Of a stretch of DNA of 64,000 nucleotides, positions 35,291 through 43,705 are shown in pieces; the first letter of the stretch is position 1, and the number at the start of each line of letters is the position of its first letter. The stretch spans positions 1 to 64,000 of the forward strand of contig CAMELV010000019.1 of the NCBI GenBank assembly GCA_945925985.1. Reading direction: 5' to 3'. The translations under genes and the position numbers were made by a program. The DNA is from Comamonas sp. lk. GTDB taxonomy: Bacteria > Pseudomonadota > Gammaproteobacteria > Burkholderiales > Burkholderiaceae_C. The notes under the pieces were generated by a model. It saw only the letters and a list, made by a program, of their open reading frames with translations, was not told the DNA's origin and searched no databases.

Positions 35291-36073
35291 TCACCAGCCC
35301 CCATCGACACCAATGTTTTGGCCAGACACCATGTCAGAAGCCGTGGACGCCAGAAAGCACACCACATCGGCAATATGCTCAGGCAGGATCCTTTGCTTGA
35401 TAGCCTGATTTTCGAGAATCCAGCCGTTGTAGGCCTCAAGCTTGTCGCCAAACACTCGTACTTCTGCTTCCGAGACCACAGCCCCAGGTGAAATGGCATT
35501 GACTCGTATACCGTGCCGGCCTAATTCCCTAGCCAAAGACTTTGTCAATCCATAAAGCGCTCCCTTGGAGGCGACATAGGGCACGTAGCCATCCCATCGC
35601 CCATTGAGAGTCAGCGAACAAAAATTGATAATCTTGCCGTAGGATTTTTCTTTCATGCCGGGAACCACTGCTTGCGTCAAAGCAAATGCTGCAGACGAAT
35701 TGATACGCACCTGGTCCTCGTAGTCTGACAAGGACACCTCCTCGAACGGCCGATTGACAATGACCGCTGCGTTATTGATGAGAACATCAATGCCGCCGCA
35801 CGCTGTGGACAGTGCTTTGACTTTATCCTGTGCTGCCTGTAACTGGTCTAAGTCGCATTGCACATAGCTCGCTACAGTACCGTTAGCCTCAGCCAAGCTT
35901 GTAGCCCATAACTGTCCCTGTTCAAGTGGCAGACGATCTAGTAAAAACAGGTTCGCACCCTGCCTTGCCAGCCCATGTGCCTGCGCTTGTCCAAGCGTGC
36001 CCAGCGCGCCAGTCAGCAGTACGTTTCTGCAGGCCAAGTCTTTATATATGGTCATTGAAAGAGCCTTGTTCAT
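35291..36073 (-). CDS. Short-chain dehydrogenase/reductase
   Basis: 260 residues from ATG 36073, preceded by GGAAAGG. Classical SDR: nucleotide loop LLTGALGTLGQAQAHGLA (TGxxxGxG with Leu in place of the usual Ile), LFLLDR with acidic residue favouring NAD(H), INNAAVIVNRPFEE (NNAG variant), catalytic Ser in INFCSLTLNG, YVASKGALYGLTKSLARELG (YxxxK), and VSGQNIGVDGGW. Starts 5 bp downstream of the lactonase stop. Likely oxidises the imported sugar at C1 to the lactone, or acts on the keto-acid product. Confidence 0.9.
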   Translation of the reverse strand: MNKALSMTIYKDLACRNVLLTGALGTLGQAQAHGLARQGANLFLLDRLPLEQGQLWATSLAEANGTVASYVQCDLDQLQAAQDKVKALSTACGGIDVLINNAAVIVNRPFEEVSLSDYEDQVRINSSAAFALTQAVVPGMKEKSYGKIINFCSLTLNGRWDGYVPYVASKGALYGLTKSLARELGRHGIRVNAISPGAVVSEAEVRVFGDKLEAYNGWILENQAIKQRILPEHIADVVCFLASTASDMVSGQNIGVDGGW

Positions 36074-36078
36074 GATGA

Positions 36079-36990
36079 TCAACCTTTCCAACACGTTTCG
36101 GCACAGCCCTGCTCCCCCGGTTCCAACGCAAACAGGCCGCCCTCCCATGGATTGGCAGCTAGGTGCGCGTCGGCCATGGTAAATCGGGCAGAAGTTACAA
36201 ATAGGGTGCTCAAATCCGGGCCCCCAAAAGCACAGCTGGTGGGCCAACTGCACGGCAGTTCGATCACACGATCGACTACCCCATTAGGCGCGAAGCGTAC
36301 AACGCAGCCCCCCCCCGCAACCCGGCAGTTCCACAGATAGCCCTCGTTGTCTAAGCACGATCCATCCGGCAGGCCACGCGAAAACGGCGCACCAAAGGCT
36401 GTCCGCGCACCCAAAACCTCGGTCTCCGACACACACTGATAGGCCCATATCTGGTTGGTTAGCGTATCAGCCGTTATCAATTGACCATCCCTGGTCCAAA
36501 CTAGTGTGTTAGTTACCCCGATCGGACGATCCGTCATTCGCTGGACCTTCCCCAATCGGTCTATCCGGTAGATTGCGCCGGTGCTCTCTGTGATTGGCAA
36601 GGGCGTGCCGTCATCGGCCAAGTTATCCTGCATGGTGCCCACCCAGTAGCTCCCGTCTGGGCCGACCTTCCCCTCGTTAAGGCGATTGCGAGGCTGTTCG
36701 GGCTCTGGTCGGGCCAGCCAATTGAACTGACCCTCACCATCCCAGATAAACACGTCTCGGCGCAGGCCAACAATCCAGCCCCCGCCCACACATAGCCCGA
36801 TGGAAGTCACGAAGTCGGGCGTCGTCCAACTACGATATTCGGCCGCTGGGTAAGTTAAGCCCTGAATTCGCCGTCCGACGATGTCAACCCAGTAAAGAGT
36901 TTGATCGGTAGGTGACCAAACGGCGCTTTCACCAACGACGTCGCCGCACTGCAAAAGACATCGAACCTCCGGCACCTTGGTCGAGGTCAT
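36079..36990 (-). CDS. SMP-30/gluconolactonase family lactonase
   Basis: Six-bladed propeller that hydrolyses sugar lactones to acids using a divalent metal. 303 residues from ATG 36990 with a GGAAGGA site. Metal and substrate positions: GESAVWSPTDQTLYWVDI (Glu), RNRLNEGKVGPDGSYWVGTM (NEG in place of the common NDG), GVTNTLVWTRDG (Asn ligand) and GLPDGSCLDNEGYLWNC (Asp). The NDG-to-NEG change may shift specificity. First gene of the minus-strand operon; divergent from the sugar-binding protein gene. Confidence 0.88.
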   Translation of the reverse strand: MTSTKVPEVRCLLQCGDVVGESAVWSPTDQTLYWVDIVGRRIQGLTYPAAEYRSWTTPDFVTSIGLCVGGGWIVGLRRDVFIWDGEGQFNWLARPEPEQPRNRLNEGKVGPDGSYWVGTMQDNLADDGTPLPITESTGAIYRIDRLGKVQRMTDRPIGVTNTLVWTRDGQLITADTLTNQIWAYQCVSETEVLGARTAFGAPFSRGLPDGSCLDNEGYLWNCRVAGGGCVVRFAPNGVVDRVIELPCSWPTSCAFGGPDLSTLFVTSARFTMADAHLAANPWEGGLFALEPGEQGCAETCWKG

Positions 36991-37055
36991 CAAAATTTCC
37001 TTCCAAACAATTTTCAATATGTTATATTATATGCTTTATAGACTAGGAGACTCTA
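36991..37055. promoter_or_regulatory. AT-rich divergent promoter/operator of the sugar locus
   Basis: The 65-bp gap between the lactonase and binding-protein genes is strikingly AT-rich, with TTTTCAATATGTTATATTAT and a nearly palindromic ATATGTTATATTATAT core (about 37017-37032). Both transcription units must start here, so it is the natural operator for the GntR regulator encoded at 39820. An AGGAGA site precedes the plus-strand ATG. Individual -35/-10 boxes cannot be assigned with confidence. Confidence 0.5.
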
Positions 37056-38048
37056 ATGAAATCGACTTACACCCGCTGCGCTGGCGTCCTCTCAACAATG
37101 GCCTTGGCCGTTGGCCTCAGTACGCCCGCTAAGGCGCAAGAGCAACGTAACTATGTATTTGTGTCACACGCCATCGCCGGTCAACCGTTTTGGGGCACCG
37201 TCAAAATCGGCATGGACGAGGCCTGCGCGCTGGTGAAAGCCAAGTGCCAGATGCTTTTTGTACAAACACGGGGCAACCTGGACGAGCACCTGAACAACCT
37301 CAAGGCGGCTATCGCGCAGAAGCCGAATGGAATAGTGATCCCGATGCCTAACAACAAGATCTACAACGAGGCAGTGGCCCAAGCGAGGGCCCTGAATATC
37401 CCCATTATTGCTGCCAACGTAGACATCAGCGACAAGAGCGTAGGCAACCAGCGTCAGGCCTATGTGGGACAAGATCTCGAGCAGGCGGGGTATGACCTCG
37501 CGCGCGCCATGTCAGCCAAGTTCCCGGCTGATAAACCGGTCCACTTGCTGATCGGAGTCTCAGCGCCAGGCCAATTGTGGGCAGAGCAGCGAGCCGCAGG
37601 GATCGTGCGGTTCATGGAAGAATACAAGCGTGCGGGTGGCACCCGTGCCATCACGTGGCACAAAATCGATTCCAGCACTGACCTGGCGCAGGCCACTAGC
37701 CGTGTGATGGCCTACATCGATGCCAATCCAAATACGAGCGGTTACCTGGATGTGGGCTCATGGCACACTGGTGTTGCCACGACACTGCGCAGCCGCGCCG
37801 TCCCACCCGGAAAAATTCTAATCGGGGGCTTCGATCTTGTCCCGGCGGCCCTCAACGAAATGAAGACGGGCTATGTGCAATTCCAGGTGGATCAGCAGCC
37901 CTACCTGCAAGGCTACCTGCCCATAATCCAGTTCCATTTGATGAATAACTACAAATTGTCAGCCTGGGATGTCAATACAGGACGCGCGGTGATCAGCGCC
38001 AGCGAAGTTGATTCGGTGATGGAATTGGCGCGCAAAGGGGTGCGTTGA
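37056..38048 (+). CDS. Sugar ABC transporter periplasmic binding protein (RbsB/PBP1 type)
   Basis: 330 residues. Signal peptide 1-27 ending AKA/QEQ. Mature protein has the type-I periplasmic-binding fold: FVSHAIAGQPFWGTVKIGMDEAC, VIPMPNNKIYNEAVAQARALNIPIIAANVD, AYVGQDLEQAGYDLA, ILIGGFDLVPAALNEMKTGYVQFQVDQQPYLQGYL (hinge and ligand loops as in ribose/xylose binders). ATG 37056 with a good AGGAGA site. Stop overlaps the permease start (TGATG). Ligand unknown, presumably the sugar handled by the divergent enzymes. Confidence 0.92.
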   Translation: MKSTYTRCAGVLSTMALAVGLSTPAKAQEQRNYVFVSHAIAGQPFWGTVKIGMDEACALVKAKCQMLFVQTRGNLDEHLNNLKAAIAQKPNGIVIPMPNNKIYNEAVAQARALNIPIIAANVDISDKSVGNQRQAYVGQDLEQAGYDLARAMSAKFPADKPVHLLIGVSAPGQLWAEQRAAGIVRFMEEYKRAGGTRAITWHKIDSSTDLAQATSRVMAYIDANPNTSGYLDVGSWHTGVATTLRSRAVPPGKILIGGFDLVPAALNEMKTGYVQFQVDQQPYLQGYLPIIQFHLMNNYKLSAWDVNTGRAVISASEVDSVMELARKGVR

Positions 38049-39058
38049 TGGCGCAGGACAGCTCAGCTGGTAAGGTGTCGGTCGAAGGCCTGGTCCCAAA
38101 ACTGGCCACCCGTCTTTCGGAGACACCTGAGGCCACGGGGCTGCTGATCCTGCTGCTCGCCGTTTGTATCTTTGCTTATCTGTCACCGGCATTCCTGTCA
38201 GCGCAAAACGCTCACAACATGCTGCTGATTTTGCCGGAGTTGGGCTTGGTCACCCTAGGACTAGCCATTCTCATAATCTCCGGTGAGTTCGACCTTTCAG
38301 TCGGCTCGGTGTTCGCACTCACCCCAATGATCACCATCATGGCAGTGAGTGCCCAGCTGCCGTTTGCACTATCGGTGATCCTTGGCTTAATGGCCGCTTG
38401 CGCCGTCGGACTGTTTAACGGTTGGATCACGATCCGTTATCAGATACCCTCCTTCATCACCACGCTGGGTACGATGTTCGCGGTGCGCAGTCTGACCGTA
38501 ATCGCCAGTGGCGGTTTTCCACCGCCATTCCCGGATAGCATGCCAACTTTTCTTTTTGTTGCCGATCTAGGGGCGTTCCGGGCCTCAATGATCTGGTTTG
38601 CGGCTATCGGCGTGCTAGCTGCCGTGATCTTGCGGCGGACCAATATTGGGAATTGGATTTACGCAACTGGCGGCCAGCTACAGGCTGCCAAGGACATGGG
38701 CATACCGGTCAACGGCGTCCGAATCGGGTGCTTCATCTTTTGCTCACTACTGGCGGGCTTTGCCGGCCTAATTCAGACGCTTCGTATAGAGTCGCCGCTG
38801 CCCTCTGCTGGCGATGGCATAGAGCTACAGGCTATCGCTGCTGCCGTCATTGGCGGTGTCGCTCTGACAGGCGGCGTGGGCACTGTGCTGGGTGCATTGA
38901 TAGGCACACTGCTGATTCGAATTATTGATAATGGATTGGTGATGTCTCGCATCGATGCAAACTGGTTCAAGTTCGCCCTAGGCAGTTTGACTATCGTGTC
39001 CGTCATAGTGAATGGATTTGTTCAGCGCCAAGCCTTTTTGATGCGGAGACGCAAATGA
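38048..39058 (+). CDS. Sugar ABC transporter permease (RbsC type)
   Basis: 336 residues, eight to ten TM segments, BPD_transp_2 family. Characteristic segments: LGLAILIISGEFDLSVGSVFAL, NGWITIRYQIPSFITTLGTMFAVRSL, YATGGQLQAAKDMGIPVNGVRI (cytoplasmic coupling loop) and AIAAAVIGGVALTGGVGTVLGALIG. Starts at ATG 38048, overlapping the binding-protein stop, and overlaps the ATPase gene by four bases. Probably homodimeric. Confidence 0.92.
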   Translation: MAQDSSAGKVSVEGLVPKLATRLSETPEATGLLILLLAVCIFAYLSPAFLSAQNAHNMLLILPELGLVTLGLAILIISGEFDLSVGSVFALTPMITIMAVSAQLPFALSVILGLMAACAVGLFNGWITIRYQIPSFITTLGTMFAVRSLTVIASGGFPPPFPDSMPTFLFVADLGAFRASMIWFAAIGVLAAVILRRTNIGNWIYATGGQLQAAKDMGIPVNGVRIGCFIFCSLLAGFAGLIQTLRIESPLPSAGDGIELQAIAAAVIGGVALTGGVGTVLGALIGTLLIRIIDNGLVMSRIDANWFKFALGSLTIVSVIVNGFVQRQAFLMRRRK

Positions 39059-39792
39059 CTCCTTTCGTGAAATGCAGCGGCTTGAGCAAATGGTACGGTG
39101 GGGTTTGTGCCCTCAGGGATGTTTCTGTGGAATTCGGCCGGGGACCGGAAATAGTCGGCCTAGTCGGCGACAACGGCGCAGGCAAATCAACACTCATCAA
39201 AATACTGTCGGGAGCGCACAGAGCGGATGAAGGGCAGATCAGCATCGAAGGTCGGCAAGTCAATATGCGAACGCCGCGGGATGCAATGAACGCGGGTATC
39301 GAAACGATTTACCAATATACCGCTATGGTGCCAGCGATGAGCATCGCTCGCAACATCTTCATAGGGCGAGAATTAACAATCGGGCGAAAAATTGCAGGTG
39401 TCGGGCTGCTGGATCAGAAAGCCATGGATCGTATCGCCGTGGACGCGCTGTCCAAGGTGGACCTTCACTTGCGATCGCCACGGACTCCAGTACAGGAACT
39501 GTCAGGCGGTGAGCGGCAAGGCGTCGCCATTGCACGCGCTGTCCATTTTCGATCACGAATGTTGATATTGGATGAGCCCACAAATCACTTGTCTGTCAAA
39601 GAAACTAACAAGGTCCTCGATTTTGTGGTTCAACTCCGTGCACAAGGTATCAGTAGCATTTTTATCTCTCACAACCTGAACCACGTCTACCCTATTTCAG
39701 ACCGGATCGTCGTCATGGCACGGGGCGAGAAAATGGCTGATGTAGAGCGCAATGAGACAAGTGTGGCAGAACTAACTCGTATGATCGTCTGA
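39055..39792 (+). CDS. Sugar ABC transporter ATP-binding protein (single-domain)
   Basis: 245 residues with one nucleotide-binding domain, not the tandem domains of RbsA/XylG; this matches the short FrcA-like subgroup. Walker A GDNGAGKSTLIKILSG, Q-loop TIYQYTAMV, signature ELSGGERQGVAIARAV, Walker B MLILDEPTNHLSV, switch His FISHNLNHVY. The Walker B extension PTNHLS departs from the usual PTAALS. ATG overlaps the permease stop. Confidence 0.92.
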   Translation: MTPFVKCSGLSKWYGGVCALRDVSVEFGRGPEIVGLVGDNGAGKSTLIKILSGAHRADEGQISIEGRQVNMRTPRDAMNAGIETIYQYTAMVPAMSIARNIFIGRELTIGRKIAGVGLLDQKAMDRIAVDALSKVDLHLRSPRTPVQELSGGERQGVAIARAVHFRSRMLILDEPTNHLSVKETNKVLDFVVQLRAQGISSIFISHNLNHVYPISDRIVVMARGEKMADVERNETSVAELTRMIV

Positions 39793-39819
39793 TCTTGATG
39801 CACCACTATTAGCGACCCG

Positions 39820-40581
39820 ATGAATACGAGTAGGTTACCAGATAGAACCGCCGCAACGCGCCCGCAAGAACGCCTCGCCGGATTACAGAAAAATCTCACC
39901 GATACGATGGGATTGCACATTGTGGCCGGAGACTGGGGAATAGGCAGTGTCATCCCTCAGGAAATAGACCTCCTCGAACAATTCGGCATCAGCCGACCCA
40001 CGCTGAGAGAAGCCCTTAGGGTACTTTCCTCAAAAGGCCTGATCGCATCCAAACAACGGGTGGGTACCACAGTGCAGCCGTTGAATCGATGGAACCTGCT
40101 TGATCCGGACGTCCTACGATGGCTGGCTAGCACCGAACTCAATTTGGACATTGCTCATGAATTGCTGGTTTTCCGCCGCATGATAGAGCCACAGGTTGCC
40201 CGTTTGGCCGCTATGGATCCCACTGCAGAGGCGATCTCGACGCTGCGAAATGCTTTCCTGCAAATGCAAGCTGCCCAGGCTGACAAGATCGCCTATTACC
40301 ACGCCGATCGCGTATTCCACGATGCACTATTTGCTGCCACAAGCAACCGTTTCATCGGATCTCTTGGCCAAACTGTTCTGGCAGTGTTAGACCTTTCTTT
40401 TTCTCTACAAAGCAAGTCCGTCATCGATCCTATGATTGGCCTGCGGATGCATGAAAATGTACTGCGAGCAGTAGAGTCGCGGTCGGCGGATGATGCAGAG
40501 TTGGCAATGTTAGCTCTGCTCAAAAAGGCCGAAGATGAGATGAATGCAGCACGCCGCAATAACCAATTCGTGCCCAGTTGA
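39820..40581 (+). CDS. GntR family regulator, FadR/FCD subfamily
   Basis: 253 residues: winged helix about 25-90 (GSVIPQEIDLLEQFGISRPTLREALRVLSSKGLIASKQRVGTTVQP) and a C-terminal FCD ligand domain with WNLLDPDVLRWL, YYHADRVFHDALFAATSNRF and GLRMHENVLRAVESRSAD (His/Asp metal or ligand site). The LLDPDVLRWL segment is typical of members sensing sugar acids (galactonate, uronates). It ends 28 bp after the ATPase gene in the same operon, so it most likely autoregulates the locus by binding the AT-rich divergent region and releasing it with an acid intermediate. Confidence 0.9.
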   Translation: MNTSRLPDRTAATRPQERLAGLQKNLTDTMGLHIVAGDWGIGSVIPQEIDLLEQFGISRPTLREALRVLSSKGLIASKQRVGTTVQPLNRWNLLDPDVLRWLASTELNLDIAHELLVFRRMIEPQVARLAAMDPTAEAISTLRNAFLQMQAAQADKIAYYHADRVFHDALFAATSNRFIGSLGQTVLAVLDLSFSLQSKSVIDPMIGLRMHENVLRAVESRSADDAELAMLALLKKAEDEMNAARRNNQFVPS

Positions 40582-40783
40582 GATTTCATCCTTGCGATGT
40601 TATGAGCCATCCAGCGACAAGAGAACTGACGCGCGTCGGTATAAAAAAACGGCTAATTTAGGTACAGCATTTTTTCAACCGGTGGCCTACATGGACGCGT
40701 TTGGCGCGCCACCACAGTATGAAGCGCAACGCGCTGCCAACTGAGCCATCCAACTCTTGGGTTGGGAATGACGCGCTTCACCA
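40582..40783. other. 202-bp intergenic region with a tRNA-like fragment
   Basis: Between the GntR regulator and the cellulase-like gene. On the minus strand, 40715-40755 reads TTGGATGGCTCAGTTGGCAG and continues with GCGC and CTTCATA, resembling the D-arm and anticodon-loop half of a tRNA, but no matching acceptor or T-arm was found. No convincing promoter for the downstream gene stands out. No ORF here is credible. Confidence 0.3.
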
Positions 40784-41896
40784 ATGCGACTTACTGCAAC
40801 CCCTCGCCCTCGCGCTATCACTATGTGGGACTTTTCTTGGCTAGAGCGACGCTGGCCAGGTGGCGGGTTCGAAGATTGGGACGCAGCACTCTCGGAGCTA
40901 GTGGCTAGAGGCTACGACAGTGTTCGGATCGACCCCTATCCGCACCTTCTCGCCGTCAATCCGCACAGCGAATATCGCCTGCTGCCGGTCTGGACGCAAC
41001 ATGATTGGGGCTCACCGTATGCATTGACAGTAAAAGTGCACGACCCTTTAATGGAATTTCTCCGAGCATGCCGCAGACACAATGTTGGAGTGGGACTTTC
41101 AAGTTGGTATCGCCAAGACACCTTTAACCACCGCTTGCAAATAAAGACCCCTCAAGACCACGCTGCAATCTGGGCTAGAACACTTGAACTGATCGACAGG
41201 GCCGGCCTATCAGACACCTTGATTTATGTAGACCTTTGCAACGAATGGCCGATACCAACTTGGGCTCCTTTCTTTAACAACTCACCCGGTGCTCGTGTTG
41301 CGGATTGGCACAGTGCGGCTTCGATGAACTGGATGGAGCAGGCCATCGTTGCACTAAGGCCGTCCGCCCCTGAGCTGGATCTGACCTTTTCATTCACTCG
41401 AGACTTGCTTAACCCTCAAAAACTGGCCGCAGATGTTGGCTTTCTAGACTTCCTTGAACCCCACATATGGATGTCCTACACAACAGACTTCGACCAGCAG
41501 ATAGGCTACGCCCTGCAGAATTTCGATCCAATCGGCTATGAATTGCTAGCCTCGCGCGGACCGCGTCACTACCGAGCCAATCCAGAAAAATGGCAGCAGG
41601 CGCTGACCCATGCCATAGACATCATGGCAGATTGGTCTAAGCGAACCAAGAGACCGTTGGTGAGCACAGAATGCTGGGCTACTGTCAACTATAAGGATGG
41701 CCCGGGGCTGGACTGGGATTGGGTGATCGAACTTTGTGACATCGGCACTCGGCACGCCACGGATACTGGCCGATTTGTTGCCGTTGCGACATCGAATTTT
41801 TGCGCGCCGCAGTTTCGCGGCATGTGGCGAGACGTCAACTGGCACACGACCCTCACTGCGCATATCCACAGAGGCAGTACGCCCAGCAGAGACTGA
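40784..41896 (+). CDS. Cellulase-like glycoside hydrolase (clan GH-A-like), cytoplasmic
   Basis: 370 residues, no signal peptide. An (alpha/beta)8-type enzyme with two likely catalytic acids in clan GH-A positions: LIYVDLCNEWPIPTW (Asn-Glu, acid/base at end of strand 4) and RPLVSTECWATV (nucleophile Glu at end of strand 7). Also ITMWDFSWLERRWPGGGFEDWDAALSELVARGYDSVRIDPYPH near the start and FLEPHIWMSYTTDFDQQ. It resembles the family annotated as cellulase-like. Location after the sugar importer and regulator suggests it cleaves an imported glycoside; because there is no secretion signal, a small substrate is more likely than cellulose. Confidence 0.75.
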   Translation: MRLTATPRPRAITMWDFSWLERRWPGGGFEDWDAALSELVARGYDSVRIDPYPHLLAVNPHSEYRLLPVWTQHDWGSPYALTVKVHDPLMEFLRACRRHNVGVGLSSWYRQDTFNHRLQIKTPQDHAAIWARTLELIDRAGLSDTLIYVDLCNEWPIPTWAPFFNNSPGARVADWHSAASMNWMEQAIVALRPSAPELDLTFSFTRDLLNPQKLAADVGFLDFLEPHIWMSYTTDFDQQIGYALQNFDPIGYELLASRGPRHYRANPEKWQQALTHAIDIMADWSKRTKRPLVSTECWATVNYKDGPGLDWDWVIELCDIGTRHATDTGRFVAVATSNFCAPQFRGMWRDVNWHTTLTAHIHRGSTPSRD

Positions 41897-41978
41897 TATG
41901 CAATAAACCCCTCGACACCAAAAGCGCTCTGCCAGCGGAGGTAAAAAAAGTAGTCGGCGGAGAACTAGTAAAACGACT

Positions 41979-42878
41979 TCAAGCCCAGAACGGGTCAAGC
42001 CGGCGGGTAAAGGCCGGCAGGTCTTCAAAATAGGGGAGCGCACCGCCCTCGATGGCATGAAACTGCCAGTTGCTGCGGGCGTCCACCGTCGTTCGGCCCT
42101 GGTAGTCGGTAAAGTCTCCACGCGTCGCCATCGACACCCAGACCGGGGCAGTCAGTGCTTCATACAGGGTGTTGATGTCAGCGCTGAACATCTGGGCCGA
42201 CACAAAATACAGCGGCGCGAAGCGAGCACCCGGTTGCCGCGTCGTCAGCAGGTTGTAACGCCACAGGGCTTCGTCAATCGCGGCTGAGCCCCAGGTCCGG
42301 GCCAGAAAATAGCGGATCACGGCCGGCCGGGTCAGCGTGCGGTACACCCCCTCGGACCAGCGCGGCCAACGCAGCAGCGCAAGCAGCCAGGGCGGGCCGA
42401 CAACCGACCCCGCCGGCCCGTAACGCCGCTTCTTGCGGCTGAACCCGGTGGGGCTGACCATGGCCAGGCGCCGGATCAGCTGTGGCGTCTCACAACTGGC
42501 GCGGGCCGCAAACTCGCACGAGAGCGACAGCGCCACCACATCTGCGGCAACACCACCCGACTCTGCGTGAATGACGGCCAAGGCCAACTGTAGGGCATCC
42601 GTCATCAGTCGAACCGTGTAGGGCCGGTCACTGCGATCCGAAAAACCGAAACCCGGCAACTCCAACGCATACACCGCCCGCTGCTGGCGGTAGTGGGCAA
42701 ACAAGGGCGCCACCTCGGCCGCTGAGCCAGCGGCATTGATACTGTGGACCAGCAGGAGTGGCGGCAGCCCATTGCCCGCACCCTCGGGCCGGGCGCCGTA
42801 GAGACTGAGCCGGCCAGCCGGGGAATCCAGATCCCTGCGTTCAGCCGGGAAGGCGAGGGGCAGTGGGCTGTCAGTCAT
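41979..42878 (-). CDS. Alpha/beta-fold hydrolase
   Basis: 299 residues. Oxyanion segment LLLVHSINAAGSAAEVAPLF, VYALELPGFGFSDRSDRPYTVRLM, nucleophile elbow ADVVALSLSCEFAARAS (A-L-S-L-S, where most members have G-x-S-x-G), and a late His in WQFHAIEGGALPYFEDLPAF. A cap region lies about 140-215. Substrate unknown. Its ATG overlaps the end of the upstream cyclic-phosphodiesterase-like gene by eight bases, so the two are cotranscribed. Confidence 0.85.
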   Translation of the reverse strand: MTDSPLPLAFPAERRDLDSPAGRLSLYGARPEGAGNGLPPLLLVHSINAAGSAAEVAPLFAHYRQQRAVYALELPGFGFSDRSDRPYTVRLMTDALQLALAVIHAESGGVAADVVALSLSCEFAARASCETPQLIRRLAMVSPTGFSRKKRRYGPAGSVVGPPWLLALLRWPRWSEGVYRTLTRPAVIRYFLARTWGSAAIDEALWRYNLLTTRQPGARFAPLYFVSAQMFSADINTLYEALTAPVWVSMATRGDFTDYQGRTTVDARSNWQFHAIEGGALPYFEDLPAFTRRLDPFWA

Positions 42879-43401
42879 CAGCGAGCGTCATTTTCTCCAA
42901 AACCAACCACTCAGCAATGGGCACATGGCTGGACGACCGGCAAATCGCCAGGCGGTCAAACACAATGGCTTGCTCCGCAAAATCACCCGCCAGCAGCTGG
43001 CGCTGCCTGGCATAGGCTTCAAGCGCATCGCCATATGCCAGACTCAAATGGGGAAACGGCGACAAACCATGAGCCGTGCCAGTCATTAACTGGGTGGCGG
43101 CTTGCATCTCTGTAAACGCCTGATGTAAATCAAAACGCAGAAACAGGCATCGGAAGAAATGCGGTGTGCCATCCACCATCGCCACCGGCCAGTGCTGAAC
43201 AGGTGTTTGCGCGGCAATGCGCGCCAGCGTTGGCCGCAACTGGTCTGGCGTCAGGGCAACATCGCCCTGAATGGTCACGTGAGGCGCAAAGAACGGACCA
43301 CCCAGCTCGGTCGACAGCCGACTGACCGTGGCAGTCAATGCGGCTTCATGGTCGGCACGAGGAAGCAGCCAGATGGAATATTGGGCTTGGTCAGACAACA
43401 T
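42871..43401 (-). CDS. 2H phosphoesterase, cyclic-phosphodiesterase-like
   Basis: 176 residues from ATG 43401 (MLSDQAQYSIWLLPRADHEA). The two histidine motifs of the 2H superfamily are present: PFFAPHVTIQGDVAL and LSPFPHLSLAYGDA. The YSIWLLP start and spacing resemble plant/yeast ADP-ribose 1'',2''-cyclic phosphodiesterase (CPDase), so it probably opens a nucleoside or ribose cyclic phosphate, or acts on RNA 2',3'-cyclic ends. Translationally coupled to the alpha/beta hydrolase and divergent from the Ugp-type transporter. Confidence 0.8.
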   Translation of the reverse strand: MLSDQAQYSIWLLPRADHEAALTATVSRLSTELGGPFFAPHVTIQGDVALTPDQLRPTLARIAAQTPVQHWPVAMVDGTPHFFRCLFLRFDLHQAFTEMQAATQLMTGTAHGLSPFPHLSLAYGDALEAYARQRQLLAGDFAEQAIVFDRLAICRSSSHVPIAEWLVLEKMTLADD

Positions 43402-43705
43402 GGCACTCCTTCCTGCTGGGTGGTTGAGCTTCGTCTGCCCTCGCTTGGCAAGAAGTCCACCCGGACACACAAAATGAACCTAAATTCACGCGACATTTCA
43501 AAATCGCGATGATAGTCGGTGGCACCTCGTGTACCGGTCCCCTGGCGGTGTATTCATGTCGCAACCCTGTCATGCAATCGACATCTTTCAGGCCTAAAGT
43601 GCGGCGCATGACTTCTTCTCGCTTCAAGCGGATCGGCCGCATTGCCAGGCCACTGCAATGACACTTGTTGCACCAGCGCAGCCCAGCTCGGTAGGCCTTT
43701 GAGCC
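43402..43705. other. 304-bp divergent intergenic region
   Basis: Must carry the promoters for the phosphodiesterase gene (minus) and the Ugp-type operon (plus). No credible ORF; a 17-codon frame at 43608 has no support. I could not assign promoter boxes or an operator with confidence. Confidence 0.5.
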
